The notes under the pieces are model-generated. The model was given only the letters and a program-made list of their open reading frames with translations, searched no databases and had not been told where the DNA came from. Positions 8,111-17,248 of a stretch of 51,770 bases of DNA are shown piece by piece. This DNA comes from Clostridiaceae bacterium UBA5444 (GTDB lineage: Bacteria > Bacillota > Clostridia > Clostridiales > Oxobacteraceae). Made by a program: the position numbers and the translations under genes. The stretch lies in the NCBI GenBank assembly GCA_002426575.1, contig DIRE01000043.1, forward strand, positions 14,537 to 66,306, given 5' to 3'. Numbering within the stretch: the first letter of the stretch is position 1; the number at the start of each line of letters is the position of its first letter.

Positions 8111-9422
8111 TAGTAATCACATCACTTTCTTTATTTTTCATTAAATATATATTATGGCTTGAAATAACCATAGCAATCAATATCCAGAAAAAAATATTTG
8201 CCTGTGGAATAAAGAATAAATTGTTTGTTATATTTTGTATAACAAATGTAAGCCCTCCATATAATACTGCACTTGCCATAAGTATTATGGACTTATTATG
8301 GCAGTTTTTCAATATGGCAATAATTCTTTTAAATAAATTAAACAGTAAAAAGGCATACATGGTAAGCCCAATTATTCCTGTTTCGCATAATATTTTAATA
8401 TAGGAATTATGCACTGAATAAACAGTCCTGCCCAAATAAAGTTCGGGGTGCATCTTTACATAGGCACTATAATTTACATTATAATTTCCTATTCCAATTC
8501 CAGAAAACGGATGGTCTTTAAACATCAAAAATCCAGTTTCCCACAGCTTTATTCTTTCAGATCCTGTATATCGCTTTTGTGAAAGTATTTCACCAACTTT
8601 AAACCTTAATGAAGGTATCATTATAAGCATTAAAGCAGAAATTAATACTATTAATAACAAAATGCTAATAACATGCCTAAAGTTTATATTTTTCATATTA
8701 GCAATAACAATAATTATAAATGTTATTATAAGTGAAATCAAAGAGCTTAAGGTAAATGAAAACACTAAATTAGTTAGGCATAAAGCACTTATAATTATGT
8801 AAAAGTTTTTCACATTCTTATTTTTTTCGTGTAAGGACTTAAACAAATATATAAACAATATTAAATTAACAAAAGCCCCCCAATAATTTGGGTTTACAAA
8901 TGTTGAATACACTCTAAATCCATACACCTGTTTTTCACTATAAAATATTTTTTGAACTATTGCTTGACCACTTGCTGACCCTAATAAGAAAATCTGCACT
9001 ATTCCACATATAAGAGCTATAACGATAGATATAGTAAATACATTATAAATAATATCCAATGTATAGTTGTCTCTTACTTCTATTATAATAAAATAAAAGA
9101 AAAACAGATATTCAAAAAATCTTCCTATCTCCATAAGTCCAGCCATTTTACTTTTAGCGCCCAAAAGAGATATTATCATGGCTACTACATATAATAATAC
9201 GCTTCTATTTAGATGATCTTTTATTACATTCTTTCTAAAATAAGATTTCGTTTTACTTTTCTTGCCAAAGAGTATATATATAATATATGTAATAATGAAT
9301 ATTCCCCCTATAACAGTATCCGCTGATATAGGTATACCCTTTATCTTAACCCTATATGGAAACAAAGGTACGAGAAAAACAAATAAATAAAGCTCATATC
9401 TAAGTAAATTATACAAGCTCAA
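8097..9422 (-). CDS. O-antigen ligase/polymerase-like membrane protein (first copy)
   Basis: About 441 residues with roughly 10-12 membrane spans, and a large outside loop around residues 285-345 containing GIGIGNYN and HNSYIKILCETGIIG, the signature region of the Wzy/WaaL (PF04932) superfamily. In Gram-positive bacteria such proteins usually polymerise repeat units outside the membrane. I place the start at TTG 9422, since AGGAGG lies 6 nt upstream; the longer frame would run into the preceding gene's coding region. Its stop overlaps the next gene's start by 14 nt. Polymerase and ligase roles cannot be separated by sequence. Confidence 0.8.
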   Translation of the reverse strand: MSLYNLLRYELYLFVFLVPLFPYRVKIKGIPISADTVIGGIFIITYIIYILFGKKSKTKSYFRKNVIKDHLNRSVLLYVVAMIISLLGAKSKMAGLMEIGRFFEYLFFFYFIIIEVRDNYTLDIIYNVFTISIVIALICGIVQIFLLGSASGQAIVQKIFYSEKQVYGFRVYSTFVNPNYWGAFVNLILFIYLFKSLHEKNKNVKNFYIIISALCLTNLVFSFTLSSLISLIITFIIIVIANMKNINFRHVISILLLIVLISALMLIMIPSLRFKVGEILSQKRYTGSERIKLWETGFLMFKDHPFSGIGIGNYNVNYSAYVKMHPELYLGRTVYSVHNSYIKILCETGIIGLTMYAFLLFNLFKRIIAILKNCHNKSIILMASAVLYGGLTFVIQNITNNLFFIPQANIFFWILIAMVISSHNIYLMKNKESDVITNEQK

Positions 9423-9450
9423 AAACCCCCTCCTACAAATCAAATATAAA

Positions 9451-10107
9451 TTAATAGGCTCCCTCGCGTTTAAACACAACGGCAATTGTCTTAAACATAA
9501 TATAAATATCTAAAGAAATGTTAAATTCGTCTATATATTTTAAATCATATTTTATTGTCTCTCCAAGTTCAAGGTTCCCCCTGCCGTTAACTTGAGCAAG
9601 GCCTGATATTCCAGGCTTCATACAAAGCCTTCTCCTTTGATTATCATCATATAAATCTGCAATGTCCTTTATCTCTGGTCTTGGTCCTATAAGACTCATG
9701 TTGCCTATTAACACATTAAAAAGCTGGGGTAACTCATCTAAGCTTGTTTTCCTGAGAAACTTACCAACCTTTGTTACTCGAGGATCATCTTTATCTTGAA
9801 ATACGAAATTATCTATAGACTCTTTATCTATTTCCTTATTATATAGCTTGTCAGCATTATTAACCATTGTCCTATACTTAAATATGACAAATATATTCCC
9901 ATCCTTTCCAACCCTCTCCTGCCTAAATATGATGGGTCCTTTAGAGTCTATCTTTATTGATATTGCAATTATAATCTCTAATGGTAAAAGTAAAACAATT
10001 AAAATACTCGACAATATAATATCCATTATACGTTTAATAGATATTTGTAAATATTTTTTATTGGGAATATCATTCTCTTTTTTTAATGTTTCATTATTAG
10101 ACCTCAT
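9451..10107 (-). CDS. Bacterial sugar transferase (monotopic phosphoglycosyl transferase)
   Basis: The 218-residue PF02397 enzyme has one hydrophobic re-entrant helix (about residues 26-52), then the core with RQERVGKDG, FKYRTM, the catalytic Asp-Glu pair in TSLDELPQ, GNMSLIGPRPE and GISGLAQVNGR. It transfers a sugar-1-phosphate to undecaprenyl phosphate, the first membrane step for the repeat unit. I chose the ATG at 10107 because GGAGG is 8 nt upstream; the longer frame at 10140 has only a weak site. It is the only initiating enzyme seen in the locus. The sugar is probably the product of the PglF-like dehydratase route or GlcNAc, but that is inference. Confidence 0.92.
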   Translation of the reverse strand: MRSNNETLKKENDIPNKKYLQISIKRIMDIILSSILIVLLLPLEIIIAISIKIDSKGPIIFRQERVGKDGNIFVIFKYRTMVNNADKLYNKEIDKESIDNFVFQDKDDPRVTKVGKFLRKTSLDELPQLFNVLIGNMSLIGPRPEIKDIADLYDDNQRRRLCMKPGISGLAQVNGRGNLELGETIKYDLKYIDEFNISLDIYIMFKTIAVVFKREGAY

Positions 10108-10145
10108 ATACTGTTCCTCCGAATTTTTCAATATGTCCATAAACT

Positions 10146-11372
10146 CTACTGATTAACTATATCTTCAAGCAATCCCTCAAATTTCTTTGTTATATTATAC
10201 CTAGAGTAATTTTTCTCCACGTACTCTCTCCCATTTTCCCCTAATCTTTTTCTTAATTCTTTATTATTATAAAGCTCAATTACAGCATCCTTGATCTCAT
10301 CTGGATTTTCTGGTTCAACACAAATACCTGCATTTGCTGCCTTTATAAGTTTTTCGGCTTCCCCTTCAACAGCAAGAATGATTGGAAGCTCTGATGCTAA
10401 GGCTTCAAACATCTTAGATGGAAGTGCTCCTTTAAATAAATCAAGTCTTTTTAATGGTATTACGGTTGCATCCATTGATGCTATAATCTCTGGCATTTTC
10501 CTTTTAGGCTGCATAGGATAGAAATAAACGTTTTCAAGGCCTAACTCATTTGTCTTAGCTATTAATTTTTTCTTTTCTGGACCCTCACCTATAAATACAA
10601 ATACTATATCTTTATATTCTTTAAGCCTATTTGCAGTTTCAATTACAGTTTCAAGTCCCTGAGCAAGTCCATGTATACCTGCGTAACAAATTGCAAATTT
10701 ATCTGCTATTTTAAACTCTTGCCTTACTTTTTCATTTCTATTCTCTGGATTAAAAAAAGCTGTATCCACTCCATTAGTTATTAAATGGACCTTATTCTTA
10801 TCAAAGCCTCTGTCTATAATATTGTTAACAATACCAAGGGTCTGGCCTGTTACTAAATCTGCTTTTCTATAGCAAAACCCCTCAAGCCAATAGGATAATT
10901 TGATAAATAACTTATTATTAAGCACTCCAAGTTTAATTGCAGATTCAGGCCATAAATCAGATACATTAAAAACATATTTAGCTTTTTTAAATTTGGAAAT
11001 CAAATACCCGGAGTATCCCAAAAATAATGGAGGTGATTCAGTAATGACAGCATCTACCTCCCCAACCTTTGATGCCCCAAATAGTACACATGACATGGTA
11101 AAAGACACATAGTTCCATATTCTAGCTGCAAACCCAGTCTTTTTTGTTGCATAAATCCAAGTCCTAACTATTTTAATACCATCAATTTCTTCCTTGCATA
11201 CACGTTTTCCCTTATATCCATCAAATATTTCACCCTTAGGGTAATTAGGCATAGCAGTAAGAATAGAAACATCATGTCCCATGGCCTTAAATTGTTTAGC
11301 AAATTCGAATATCCTATTTTGTGGCGCCCCAATCTCTGGGGGACAATATTGAGTAAGAAACAATATATTCAT
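10146..11372 (-). CDS. GT4 glycosyltransferase, WbuB-like
   Basis: The 408-residue GT-B protein resembles the WbuB group. It opens MNILFLTQYCPPEIGAP, has the NYPKG loop near residue 44, a conserved NGVD near 200, and PSKMFEALA near 316 in place of a classical EX7E. WbuB enzymes transfer N-acetyl-fucosamine-type amino sugars in O-antigen synthesis, which suits a locus with a PglF-like dehydratase; the specificity here is inference. AAGGGAAGG precedes the ATG by about 9 nt. It lies immediately upstream of the phosphoglycosyl transferase gene and likely adds an early sugar. Confidence 0.85.
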   Translation of the reverse strand: MNILFLTQYCPPEIGAPQNRIFEFAKQFKAMGHDVSILTAMPNYPKGEIFDGYKGKRVCKEEIDGIKIVRTWIYATKKTGFAARIWNYVSFTMSCVLFGASKVGEVDAVITESPPLFLGYSGYLISKFKKAKYVFNVSDLWPESAIKLGVLNNKLFIKLSYWLEGFCYRKADLVTGQTLGIVNNIIDRGFDKNKVHLITNGVDTAFFNPENRNEKVRQEFKIADKFAICYAGIHGLAQGLETVIETANRLKEYKDIVFVFIGEGPEKKKLIAKTNELGLENVYFYPMQPKRKMPEIIASMDATVIPLKRLDLFKGALPSKMFEALASELPIILAVEGEAEKLIKAANAGICVEPENPDEIKDAVIELYNNKELRKRLGENGREYVEKNYSRYNITKKFEGLLEDIVNQ

Positions 11373-11435
11373 AAAAACAAACCTTCCCTTAAAACATGTA
11401 GTATAATTTTTTAGTATATATATTAATATAAAAAT

Positions 11436-12491
11436 TTAGTTGGCATTTAATATTTGAACAATCTTTTGTGCTGTATTTCCATCCCCAAAATAATTATTCT
11501 TCTTTTCTTTGGGAGCAAAGTTTAAAATGTTATAGCATATCTTGTCACTATCCGTCCCTACAAGTACATTCCATCCATTGTCTACAGTCTCTATCCACTC
11601 TGTTTCATTTCTCATTGTAATACATGGCTTTGATAAAAAGAAAGCTTCCTTTTGTACTCCGCCGCTATCAGTTACAATCTTTCCACTGCCCATTTCAAGC
11701 ATTATCATATCAAGGTATCCTACTGGATCTATTACCTTAACGTTAGATGCAAATTCTAATTTATACTCTGAAATATATTTTTTTGTTCTAGGATGAAGTG
11801 GCAGAATAACCTTCTTTCCCGACTTGTTAAATGCATTTATAATGTTTTTTAATTTAATAGGGTCATTTGTATTTTCAGCTCTATGAATTGTAGCAAGTAT
11901 ATATTCTTTGCCTTCTAAGCCTAGCTTTGATATAATATTGCTTTTTTGCTTTGCCAGACTACTAAAATCTAAAATTGCATCGTACATTATATCTCCAACA
12001 TTATGTACATTTTCTATTATTCCCTCTTTAGATAAATTTTGAATAGCAGTTTCAGTTGGTGCAAATAAATATTTAGATATATGATCAGTTAGAATACGGT
12101 TTTGTTCCTCTGGCATGGTCATATTAAAACTTCTAAGCCCCGCCTCAACATGTGCTACCGGTATTAAAAGTTTGCTTGCTGCAAGAGCTCCAGCTAATGT
12201 CGAATTAGTATCTCCATATACAAGTACTAAATCAGGCTTTTCTTTTATAAGTATTTCTTCTATATCCATAAGCATTTTACCTGTTTGATACCCGTGTGTC
12301 CCAGATCCTATGTTTAAGTTATAATCAGGTTTTGGAATTGAAAGCTCATCAAAGAAAACATTAGACATATTATTATCATAATGCTGCCCAGTGTGTATTA
12401 TTTTTTCTGTATCTTTTTCTCTAATTTTCTGTGATAGGGGTGATGCCTTTACAAATTGTGGCCTTGCACCAATTACTGTAATTATCTTCAT
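11436..12491 (-). CDS. Non-hydrolysing UDP-N-acetyl sugar 2-epimerase, WbpI/WecB family
   Basis: The 351-residue protein shows the family landmarks GARPQFVKAS (8-17), HTGQHYDNNMS (36-46), YGDTNSTLAGALAA, HVEAGLRSFNM with PEEQNR, the HRAENT loop and DSGGVQKEAF. The segment IPKPDYNLNIG followed by GTHG and TGKML matches the WbpI subgroup, which epimerises UDP-2,3-diacetamido-glucuronic acid, better than WecB, which acts on UDP-GlcNAc. This subgroup call is from memory of the family. GGAGA lies 7 nt before the ATG. With the dehydrogenase, oxidoreductase and acyltransferase genes upstream it may complete a diacetamido-mannuronate pathway. Confidence 0.88.
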   Translation of the reverse strand: MKIITVIGARPQFVKASPLSQKIREKDTEKIIHTGQHYDNNMSNVFFDELSIPKPDYNLNIGSGTHGYQTGKMLMDIEEILIKEKPDLVLVYGDTNSTLAGALAASKLLIPVAHVEAGLRSFNMTMPEEQNRILTDHISKYLFAPTETAIQNLSKEGIIENVHNVGDIMYDAILDFSSLAKQKSNIISKLGLEGKEYILATIHRAENTNDPIKLKNIINAFNKSGKKVILPLHPRTKKYISEYKLEFASNVKVIDPVGYLDMIMLEMGSGKIVTDSGGVQKEAFFLSKPCITMRNETEWIETVDNGWNVLVGTDSDKICYNILNFAPKEKKNNYFGDGNTAQKIVQILNAN

Positions 12492-12566
12492 ATCTTTATC
12501 TCCTTAAAATTACTTAAGCTTATATATCTTTCTATAATACATTTCAGGTAATCCAATCACCAAACA

Positions 12567-13991
12567 CTAATCACTTGTTTTGGGTGATTCACTGCTATTT
12601 AGGCTTATTATTGCAAATATGATCCATACAATTAAAGTTTCAGTTATAACTCCCTTATGATTAAATTCCATTCCTGTAAGCACTGTATAGATCAAAAATA
12701 TAACAATTGATGTAAAGTTTGCTCTGTTTTCGCTATAATTTTTAAATAAAAGGGCTATTCTATTTAATACAATAATGAAAAATATTATGGAGCATACAAC
12801 CCCAAACTCAACTCCAATCTGAAGCCATAGATTATGGGCATTCTCTAAAGTATAGTTTGCCGTTGTAATTTGTGTCCTAAAACTTTGCGGCATTGCAAAA
12901 TAGCCTTCCATTGCAAAATTCTTGTACATACTTTCAAAGTTTCCAGCGCCTATACCAAAAGGATAGTGAACCATCATTCTTATACTTGTAAATATTGATT
13001 GTAATCTTGCAATAACGGATTCATTTTGAAAGAAGGATACAGTGGTTCCTCCCCTTGTAATCATTAAGCTTAACAATGGTTTTGCTAAAAATAATGATAT
13101 TGCTAATAAAAAGTATAATATCTTTTTATACTTTTTACTTATTAATATTATAAATATGGATATTGCAAAAGACATCCATGCCCCTCTTGTAAATGTTAAT
13201 ACTAAAGCAGTGAGGCATATAATCATTGAAATATATAAAAAGCGTTTTTCCTTTTTAGTATTGTCTTTATAAAGTATCATATCCATTATAAATGGCAATG
13301 TTATTGTTAATATACCTGCAAATATATTTATATTATGATAACCAAATGTAATTAAGGCCCTATTTCGGCTTATTTCATTTAGAGGTATGCGATTTGCAAA
13401 TATCTGAAAAAAACCATAAAAGCAGCTTAGATTTAATCCTCCTATAAGCATATAGTAAATTTTAAATCTATCTTCTTTAGTAAATATTGAAACAACACAC
13501 AACATAAACATAATAGGAGCAATCAGTCCCATATATGTTTCACTTAAGCTCATAACAATATTTTGTGAAAATGAAATACTATTTATGGCAAATATTACCA
13601 ATAAAGCTATTAATGTAATATACTTAAATTCAGGAGTATTGTCCTTTTTCAAGCTTCTTTTTAAATATGCTTTCACATCTTTTATAGATAATATAAATAG
13701 TATTGTTATATATATAATTTCGTAGTTTAGCCTTATTGATGCAGAAGCAAAATAACATATCTTCCTTGCAGTAACTAGTATTGGGAAAGATAATATAAAT
13801 AGCAAAATAGACTTCTTTCTATCTATACTTGCAATATAAATCTCAAGAAGCAGCAAAAATGTAGCCGCAAATACCATTACTGCATCCTTTTTACCTATTT
13901 GCTTTAGGAAAATAATGCTTATACTCAATGATAATAGTGAAATAGCTATTAATATTTTATAGCGTTTTTTTATAAAATCTTTAATATTCAT
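12567..13991 (-). CDS. O-antigen ligase/polymerase-like membrane protein (second copy)
   Basis: About 474 residues with around 12 hydrophobic spans. The outside loop around residues 325-400 holds FGIGAGNFES and ENAHNLWLQIGVEFG, the PF04932 signature. It should polymerise or ligate the polysaccharide at the outer face. I chose ATG 13991, with AAGGA 6 nt upstream; the longer frame starts within the leader. It shares the family but little obvious sequence with the protein at 8097-9422, so the locus has two distinct candidates for polymerase and ligase. Confidence 0.8.
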   Translation of the reverse strand: MNIKDFIKKRYKILIAISLLSLSISIIFLKQIGKKDAVMVFAATFLLLLEIYIASIDRKKSILLFILSFPILVTARKICYFASASIRLNYEIIYITILFILSIKDVKAYLKRSLKKDNTPEFKYITLIALLVIFAINSISFSQNIVMSLSETYMGLIAPIMFMLCVVSIFTKEDRFKIYYMLIGGLNLSCFYGFFQIFANRIPLNEISRNRALITFGYHNINIFAGILTITLPFIMDMILYKDNTKKEKRFLYISMIICLTALVLTFTRGAWMSFAISIFIILISKKYKKILYFLLAISLFLAKPLLSLMITRGGTTVSFFQNESVIARLQSIFTSIRMMVHYPFGIGAGNFESMYKNFAMEGYFAMPQSFRTQITTANYTLENAHNLWLQIGVEFGVVCSIIFFIIVLNRIALLFKNYSENRANFTSIVIFLIYTVLTGMEFNHKGVITETLIVWIIFAIISLNSSESPKTSD

Positions 13992-14036
13992 AGTCAATCC
14001 TTCTCTTTTCCGCAAAATGTATATTTAAGTAGTTTA

Positions 14037-15374
14037 TCATTTTATAGTGTAATAACTAAAATCAAATTGCTCATTATTTTCCATAGCTTTTGTTGCTCTT
14101 CCATAGACATCATTTAATTCCTTTGTTACTTCGTCTACACCCATTTCCCCTTTTATTGCATAGGTGTATAGCTCTCCTACTTTTCGCCCATCATGGTTTA
14201 TAAATATAGTGGGATCATAGGTTTCGTTCTTAAACTTATCTACTGAATTATATTCAGGATATAAATTATCTTTTTCTGATTTATCATCTATATTTAATGG
14301 TAATACGGTCCTTGTTTTTAAAAGCTCTTTATTTACATCTTCATCTAAAAAGAATTTATAAACATCTAAAACAGCATCTTTATTCTTTATATCCTTATTT
14401 ACCATAAGGCAATTAAAATTATCTACATAATAATAATTTTGGCTTTCTTTGTTATTTATACTTGGCAAGTCAGATATCCCCACATTAAAACCTAAAGGAA
14501 GTTTATTTGAAAATATATATTTATCCTCATATGTGCTCAATATCATGGCCGTGTTTCCGCAATAAAAGTCTTTTCTTAAACCGTCTCTAGTTTGTCTATC
14601 AAAATCTTCATTTAATAAACCAAGAGAATACATTTTTTTATATACATTCAAAATATCCTTTGCATAATCAAAATTATACTCGCCTTTTTTATAATCCCAA
14701 AAAGTAGTGTAAATACTTCCAAGGCATACACTTGGCTCTCCTATGGAAATTTTAAGTTCGTTAAACGTATATGACGGAAATTCAAAAGGTACGACATCTG
14801 GGTGTGCAGCTTTAATCTTAGAAGCATACTCTATAACCTCATCCCAGTTCTTAGGCCCTTTTTCAGGATCTAATCCAGATGATTTGAATATATCTTTATT
14901 CCATGCAAATTTAACACTATTTCCAGACAATCTTACTCCATAAGGGGTTTTATTATAATAAAATATATTGTCCTTATTTAGTTTATCTGTATCTAGGCCA
15001 ACCTCATCTAAGGATAGAAGTTGATCACGTTTTATTAAATCAAAATATCCATATTGAAATATATCAGGTTTTTTATCAGCTGCAAGTGATATCCTAAGCA
15101 TGTTTGAATAGTCATCATTTTTACATGTTTTAAAATCAATATATATATTGTTTTTATTTTGTTTATTAAATTTATCTACCTGATACCCTCTAGTCTCTGA
15201 ATCAGCAGTATCTTTCATCCATACAGTGACAATATCTTTTCCTGCTTTATCAGATTCTGCTTCTGCTTCATGCTTCCCTTTATTATATAAAACCACCTTA
15301 TATGAAATTGATGAAGCTAGTACTACTATAATTATTAGAATATAAACTCCGTACTTTGAAAATGTTTTTTTCAT
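14037..15374 (-). CDS. Extracellular solute-binding protein family 1-like, membrane-anchored
   Basis: The 445-residue protein starts with a short basic stretch and one hydrophobic segment (about residues 10-28) without a lipobox Cys, so it is probably a signal anchor or cleaved signal. The mature part looks like sugar ABC-transporter binding proteins: VTVWMKDTADSETRGYQVD near the start, then KKPDIFQYGYFD, PKNWDEVIEYASKIKAAH and the C-terminal YTYAIKGEMGVDE. ATG 15374 follows GAGGT at 9 nt; the longer frame has a TTG start. No ABC permease or ATPase gene is nearby. It lies 20 nt downstream of the acyltransferase gene inside the polysaccharide operon, which suggests oligosaccharide binding outside the cell rather than uptake. 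Confidence 0.78.
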   Translation of the reverse strand: MKKTFSKYGVYILIIIVVLASSISYKVVLYNKGKHEAEAESDKAGKDIVTVWMKDTADSETRGYQVDKFNKQNKNNIYIDFKTCKNDDYSNMLRISLAADKKPDIFQYGYFDLIKRDQLLSLDEVGLDTDKLNKDNIFYYNKTPYGVRLSGNSVKFAWNKDIFKSSGLDPEKGPKNWDEVIEYASKIKAAHPDVVPFEFPSYTFNELKISIGEPSVCLGSIYTTFWDYKKGEYNFDYAKDILNVYKKMYSLGLLNEDFDRQTRDGLRKDFYCGNTAMILSTYEDKYIFSNKLPLGFNVGISDLPSINNKESQNYYYVDNFNCLMVNKDIKNKDAVLDVYKFFLDEDVNKELLKTRTVLPLNIDDKSEKDNLYPEYNSVDKFKNETYDPTIFINHDGRKVGELYTYAIKGEMGVDEVTKELNDVYGRATKAMENNEQFDFSYYTIK

Positions 15375-15394
15375 TTTAATATTACCTCGCAAAA

Positions 15395-16135
15395 CTATTG
15401 GTTTTTTAAGAGTTGTTCATTGGGTACATCTTTTAAATATTTAGCTGGATTTCCAGCAACAATTGTGCCAGAGACTACATCCTTTGTAACAACACTTCCT
15501 GCTGCAACAAACCCATCTTCAAATATAGTCTTTCCTGGAAGTATTGTTGCACCTGCACCTATTCTTCCTCCCTTTTTAACTGTGATACCTTTAAAATGCT
15601 TAAATCTCTCTTTTGTTCTAGAAGCAAAATTATCATTAGAAGTAATAACCCCTGGAGCTATAAATACATTATCCTCTAACTCTGAGTATGCAGTTATATA
15701 AACATTGGTTTCTACTTTGCAGTTAGACCCGATTTTTGAGTAGTTTTCTATTGCTGCGCTTCTTCCTATTATGGTTTTGCATCCTACGTTTACATTTTCT
15801 CTTATTGTGGCTAAATCTGCTATTAAAGTATTCTCCCCTATTGTGCATCCTGCATATATAACAGCATTTGCACCAATTAGGCACCCTTTTCCTATAACAC
15901 AAGGCTCTAGCTTTTTTTCATCTTTAAATATGCTATTTACAGAACGCATTGGAAGCTTTCCTACAATAGCATTATCATCAATCCTTACGCCTTCTTTAAC
16001 TATGCTTCCCTCATGTATAACCACGTTATTCCCTATTATACAATTATCGCCTATTACTGCTTTATCCTCTATTATGGAAAACATACCTATGCTTACATTA
16101 TTGCCTATATTCGCTTCTTTAGATACATAGTTCAT
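15395..16135 (-). CDS. Left-handed beta-helix (hexapeptide) acyltransferase, WbpD/WlbB-like
   Basis: The 246-residue protein consists of LbetaH hexapeptide repeats across residues 5-110 and 115-230 (IGNNVSIG, IGDNCIIGNN, IGKGCLIGAN, IGAGATILPG). A break around residues 62-78 holds a charged loop, and GNPAKYL occurs near the end. This is the fold of acetyl-CoA-dependent N-acetyltransferases such as WbpD and WlbB, which acetylate the 3-amino group of UDP-3-amino-GlcNAcA. The gene is 2 nt from the Gfo/Idh oxidoreductase gene, the same pairing as in those pathways. Acetyl versus another acyl group cannot be decided. Confidence 0.85.
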   Translation of the reverse strand: MNYVSKEANIGNNVSIGMFSIIEDKAVIGDNCIIGNNVVIHEGSIVKEGVRIDDNAIVGKLPMRSVNSIFKDEKKLEPCVIGKGCLIGANAVIYAGCTIGENTLIADLATIRENVNVGCKTIIGRSAAIENYSKIGSNCKVETNVYITAYSELEDNVFIAPGVITSNDNFASRTKERFKHFKGITVKKGGRIGAGATILPGKTIFEDGFVAAGSVVTKDVVSGTIVAGNPAKYLKDVPNEQLLKNQ

Positions 16136-16137
16136 TA

Positions 16138-17232
16138 CTATCTCTCCTTCAGCTTTACCATGTCCATGGTTGAAAACTTATCTAATGGGAACTTTACGGG
16201 AAGTCCAGTAAGCCTTGATTTATAGGCTCCAAGTACTATGGACATTGCTTTTTTCCCTTCCTCACCATTTATTAAGGGTTCTCTATTATACTTTATTGCA
16301 TCTATTACATCCTTAAAAAGAGGTATATGTCCATGTCCATATACTGTATCAGGATCATTTTGGTTCTTTATAAACTCTTCATCAAGTTTATACCCATCTT
16401 CAAATTCCCATGTCTCTATCCTGTTTACAGCAAGTCCGCCTATACAAACAGTGCCACAAGATCCAAATATGCTTAGTGTCTCCTCTAAGTTCTTAGGATA
16501 AACGCATGCACTTCCTTCTACAACACCTATGGCACCATTTTTGAACCTTATTACTATAGCACCAAAGTCCTCCCCCTCAATATCTCTTAGAAATGTGTCA
16601 CACTGAGAGTAAACAGTATCTATCTCTCCTCCCATCATCCATTGAAGAAGATCTATATTATGAATACATTGATTCATAAGGGTTCCCCCATCTAATTTCC
16701 ATGTGCCTCTCCAAGGAGCTTGCTTGTAATAACCCATATTTCTGTTCCAAAGTATTCTTGCAGTACCGTTTACAAGCTTTCCAAACTTTCCCTCATCAAG
16801 AGCAGCTCTTAATTTCTGTATAGGTGGGTTAAATCTGTTTTGGTGGCATATTGAAAGGCAAACATTATTTTTCCTAGACGCATTAATCATATTATCTGCA
16901 TCTTCCATGGATAATGCCATTGGCTTCTCACAGATTACATTAAGCCCCTTGTTCATGCAATATATAGCTATTTCAGGATGGTATCCGCTCTCTGTAGCTA
17001 TAGTAATCACATCAATATCTTCTTTTTCTATCATTTCTTTATAATCAGTATAAATATTTACATTGGAATTTTTAGTTTCCTTTTCATATGCAACTTTATT
17101 TCTATTAGCGTTTTCATATATTAAATCACAGACAGCTACAAGTTCTGCTTCTTCTTTATTATTTACAATAGCTTCAACATGCTTATAGGATATTCTTCCG
17201 CAGCCTATTGTAGCAAATCTTAATTTATTCAT
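16138..17232 (-). CDS. Gfo/Idh/MocA family oxidoreductase, possible WbpB/WlbA-type
   Basis: The 364-residue protein has an N-terminal Rossmann fold with GCGRISYKH (10-18), the signature CEKPMAL near residue 102 whose Lys is catalytic in the family, CHQNRFNP, and GGTLMNQCIHNIDLLQWM with the conserved His. The family oxidises or reduces sugar hydroxyls with NAD(P). Next to the WbpD-like acyltransferase the likely role is making the 3-keto intermediate of UDP-GlcNAcA. ATG 17232 follows AAGGAG at 9 nt; the longer frame lies over the ribosome site. The gene is 16 nt downstream of the second murJ-like gene. Confidence 0.85.
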   Translation of the reverse strand: MNKLRFATIGCGRISYKHVEAIVNNKEEAELVAVCDLIYENANRNKVAYEKETKNSNVNIYTDYKEMIEKEDIDVITIATESGYHPEIAIYCMNKGLNVICEKPMALSMEDADNMINASRKNNVCLSICHQNRFNPPIQKLRAALDEGKFGKLVNGTARILWNRNMGYYKQAPWRGTWKLDGGTLMNQCIHNIDLLQWMMGGEIDTVYSQCDTFLRDIEGEDFGAIVIRFKNGAIGVVEGSACVYPKNLEETLSIFGSCGTVCIGGLAVNRIETWEFEDGYKLDEEFIKNQNDPDTVYGHGHIPLFKDVIDAIKYNREPLINGEEGKKAMSIVLGAYKSRLTGLPVKFPLDKFSTMDMVKLKER

Positions 17233-17248
17233 ATTCGTACACTCCTTC

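Noticed and set aside
11436..12491. Plain WecB (UDP-GlcNAc to UDP-ManNAc) as sole assignment
   Set aside because: The IPKPDY and GTHG..TGKML segments fit the WbpI subgroup better, although WecB activity cannot be excluded.
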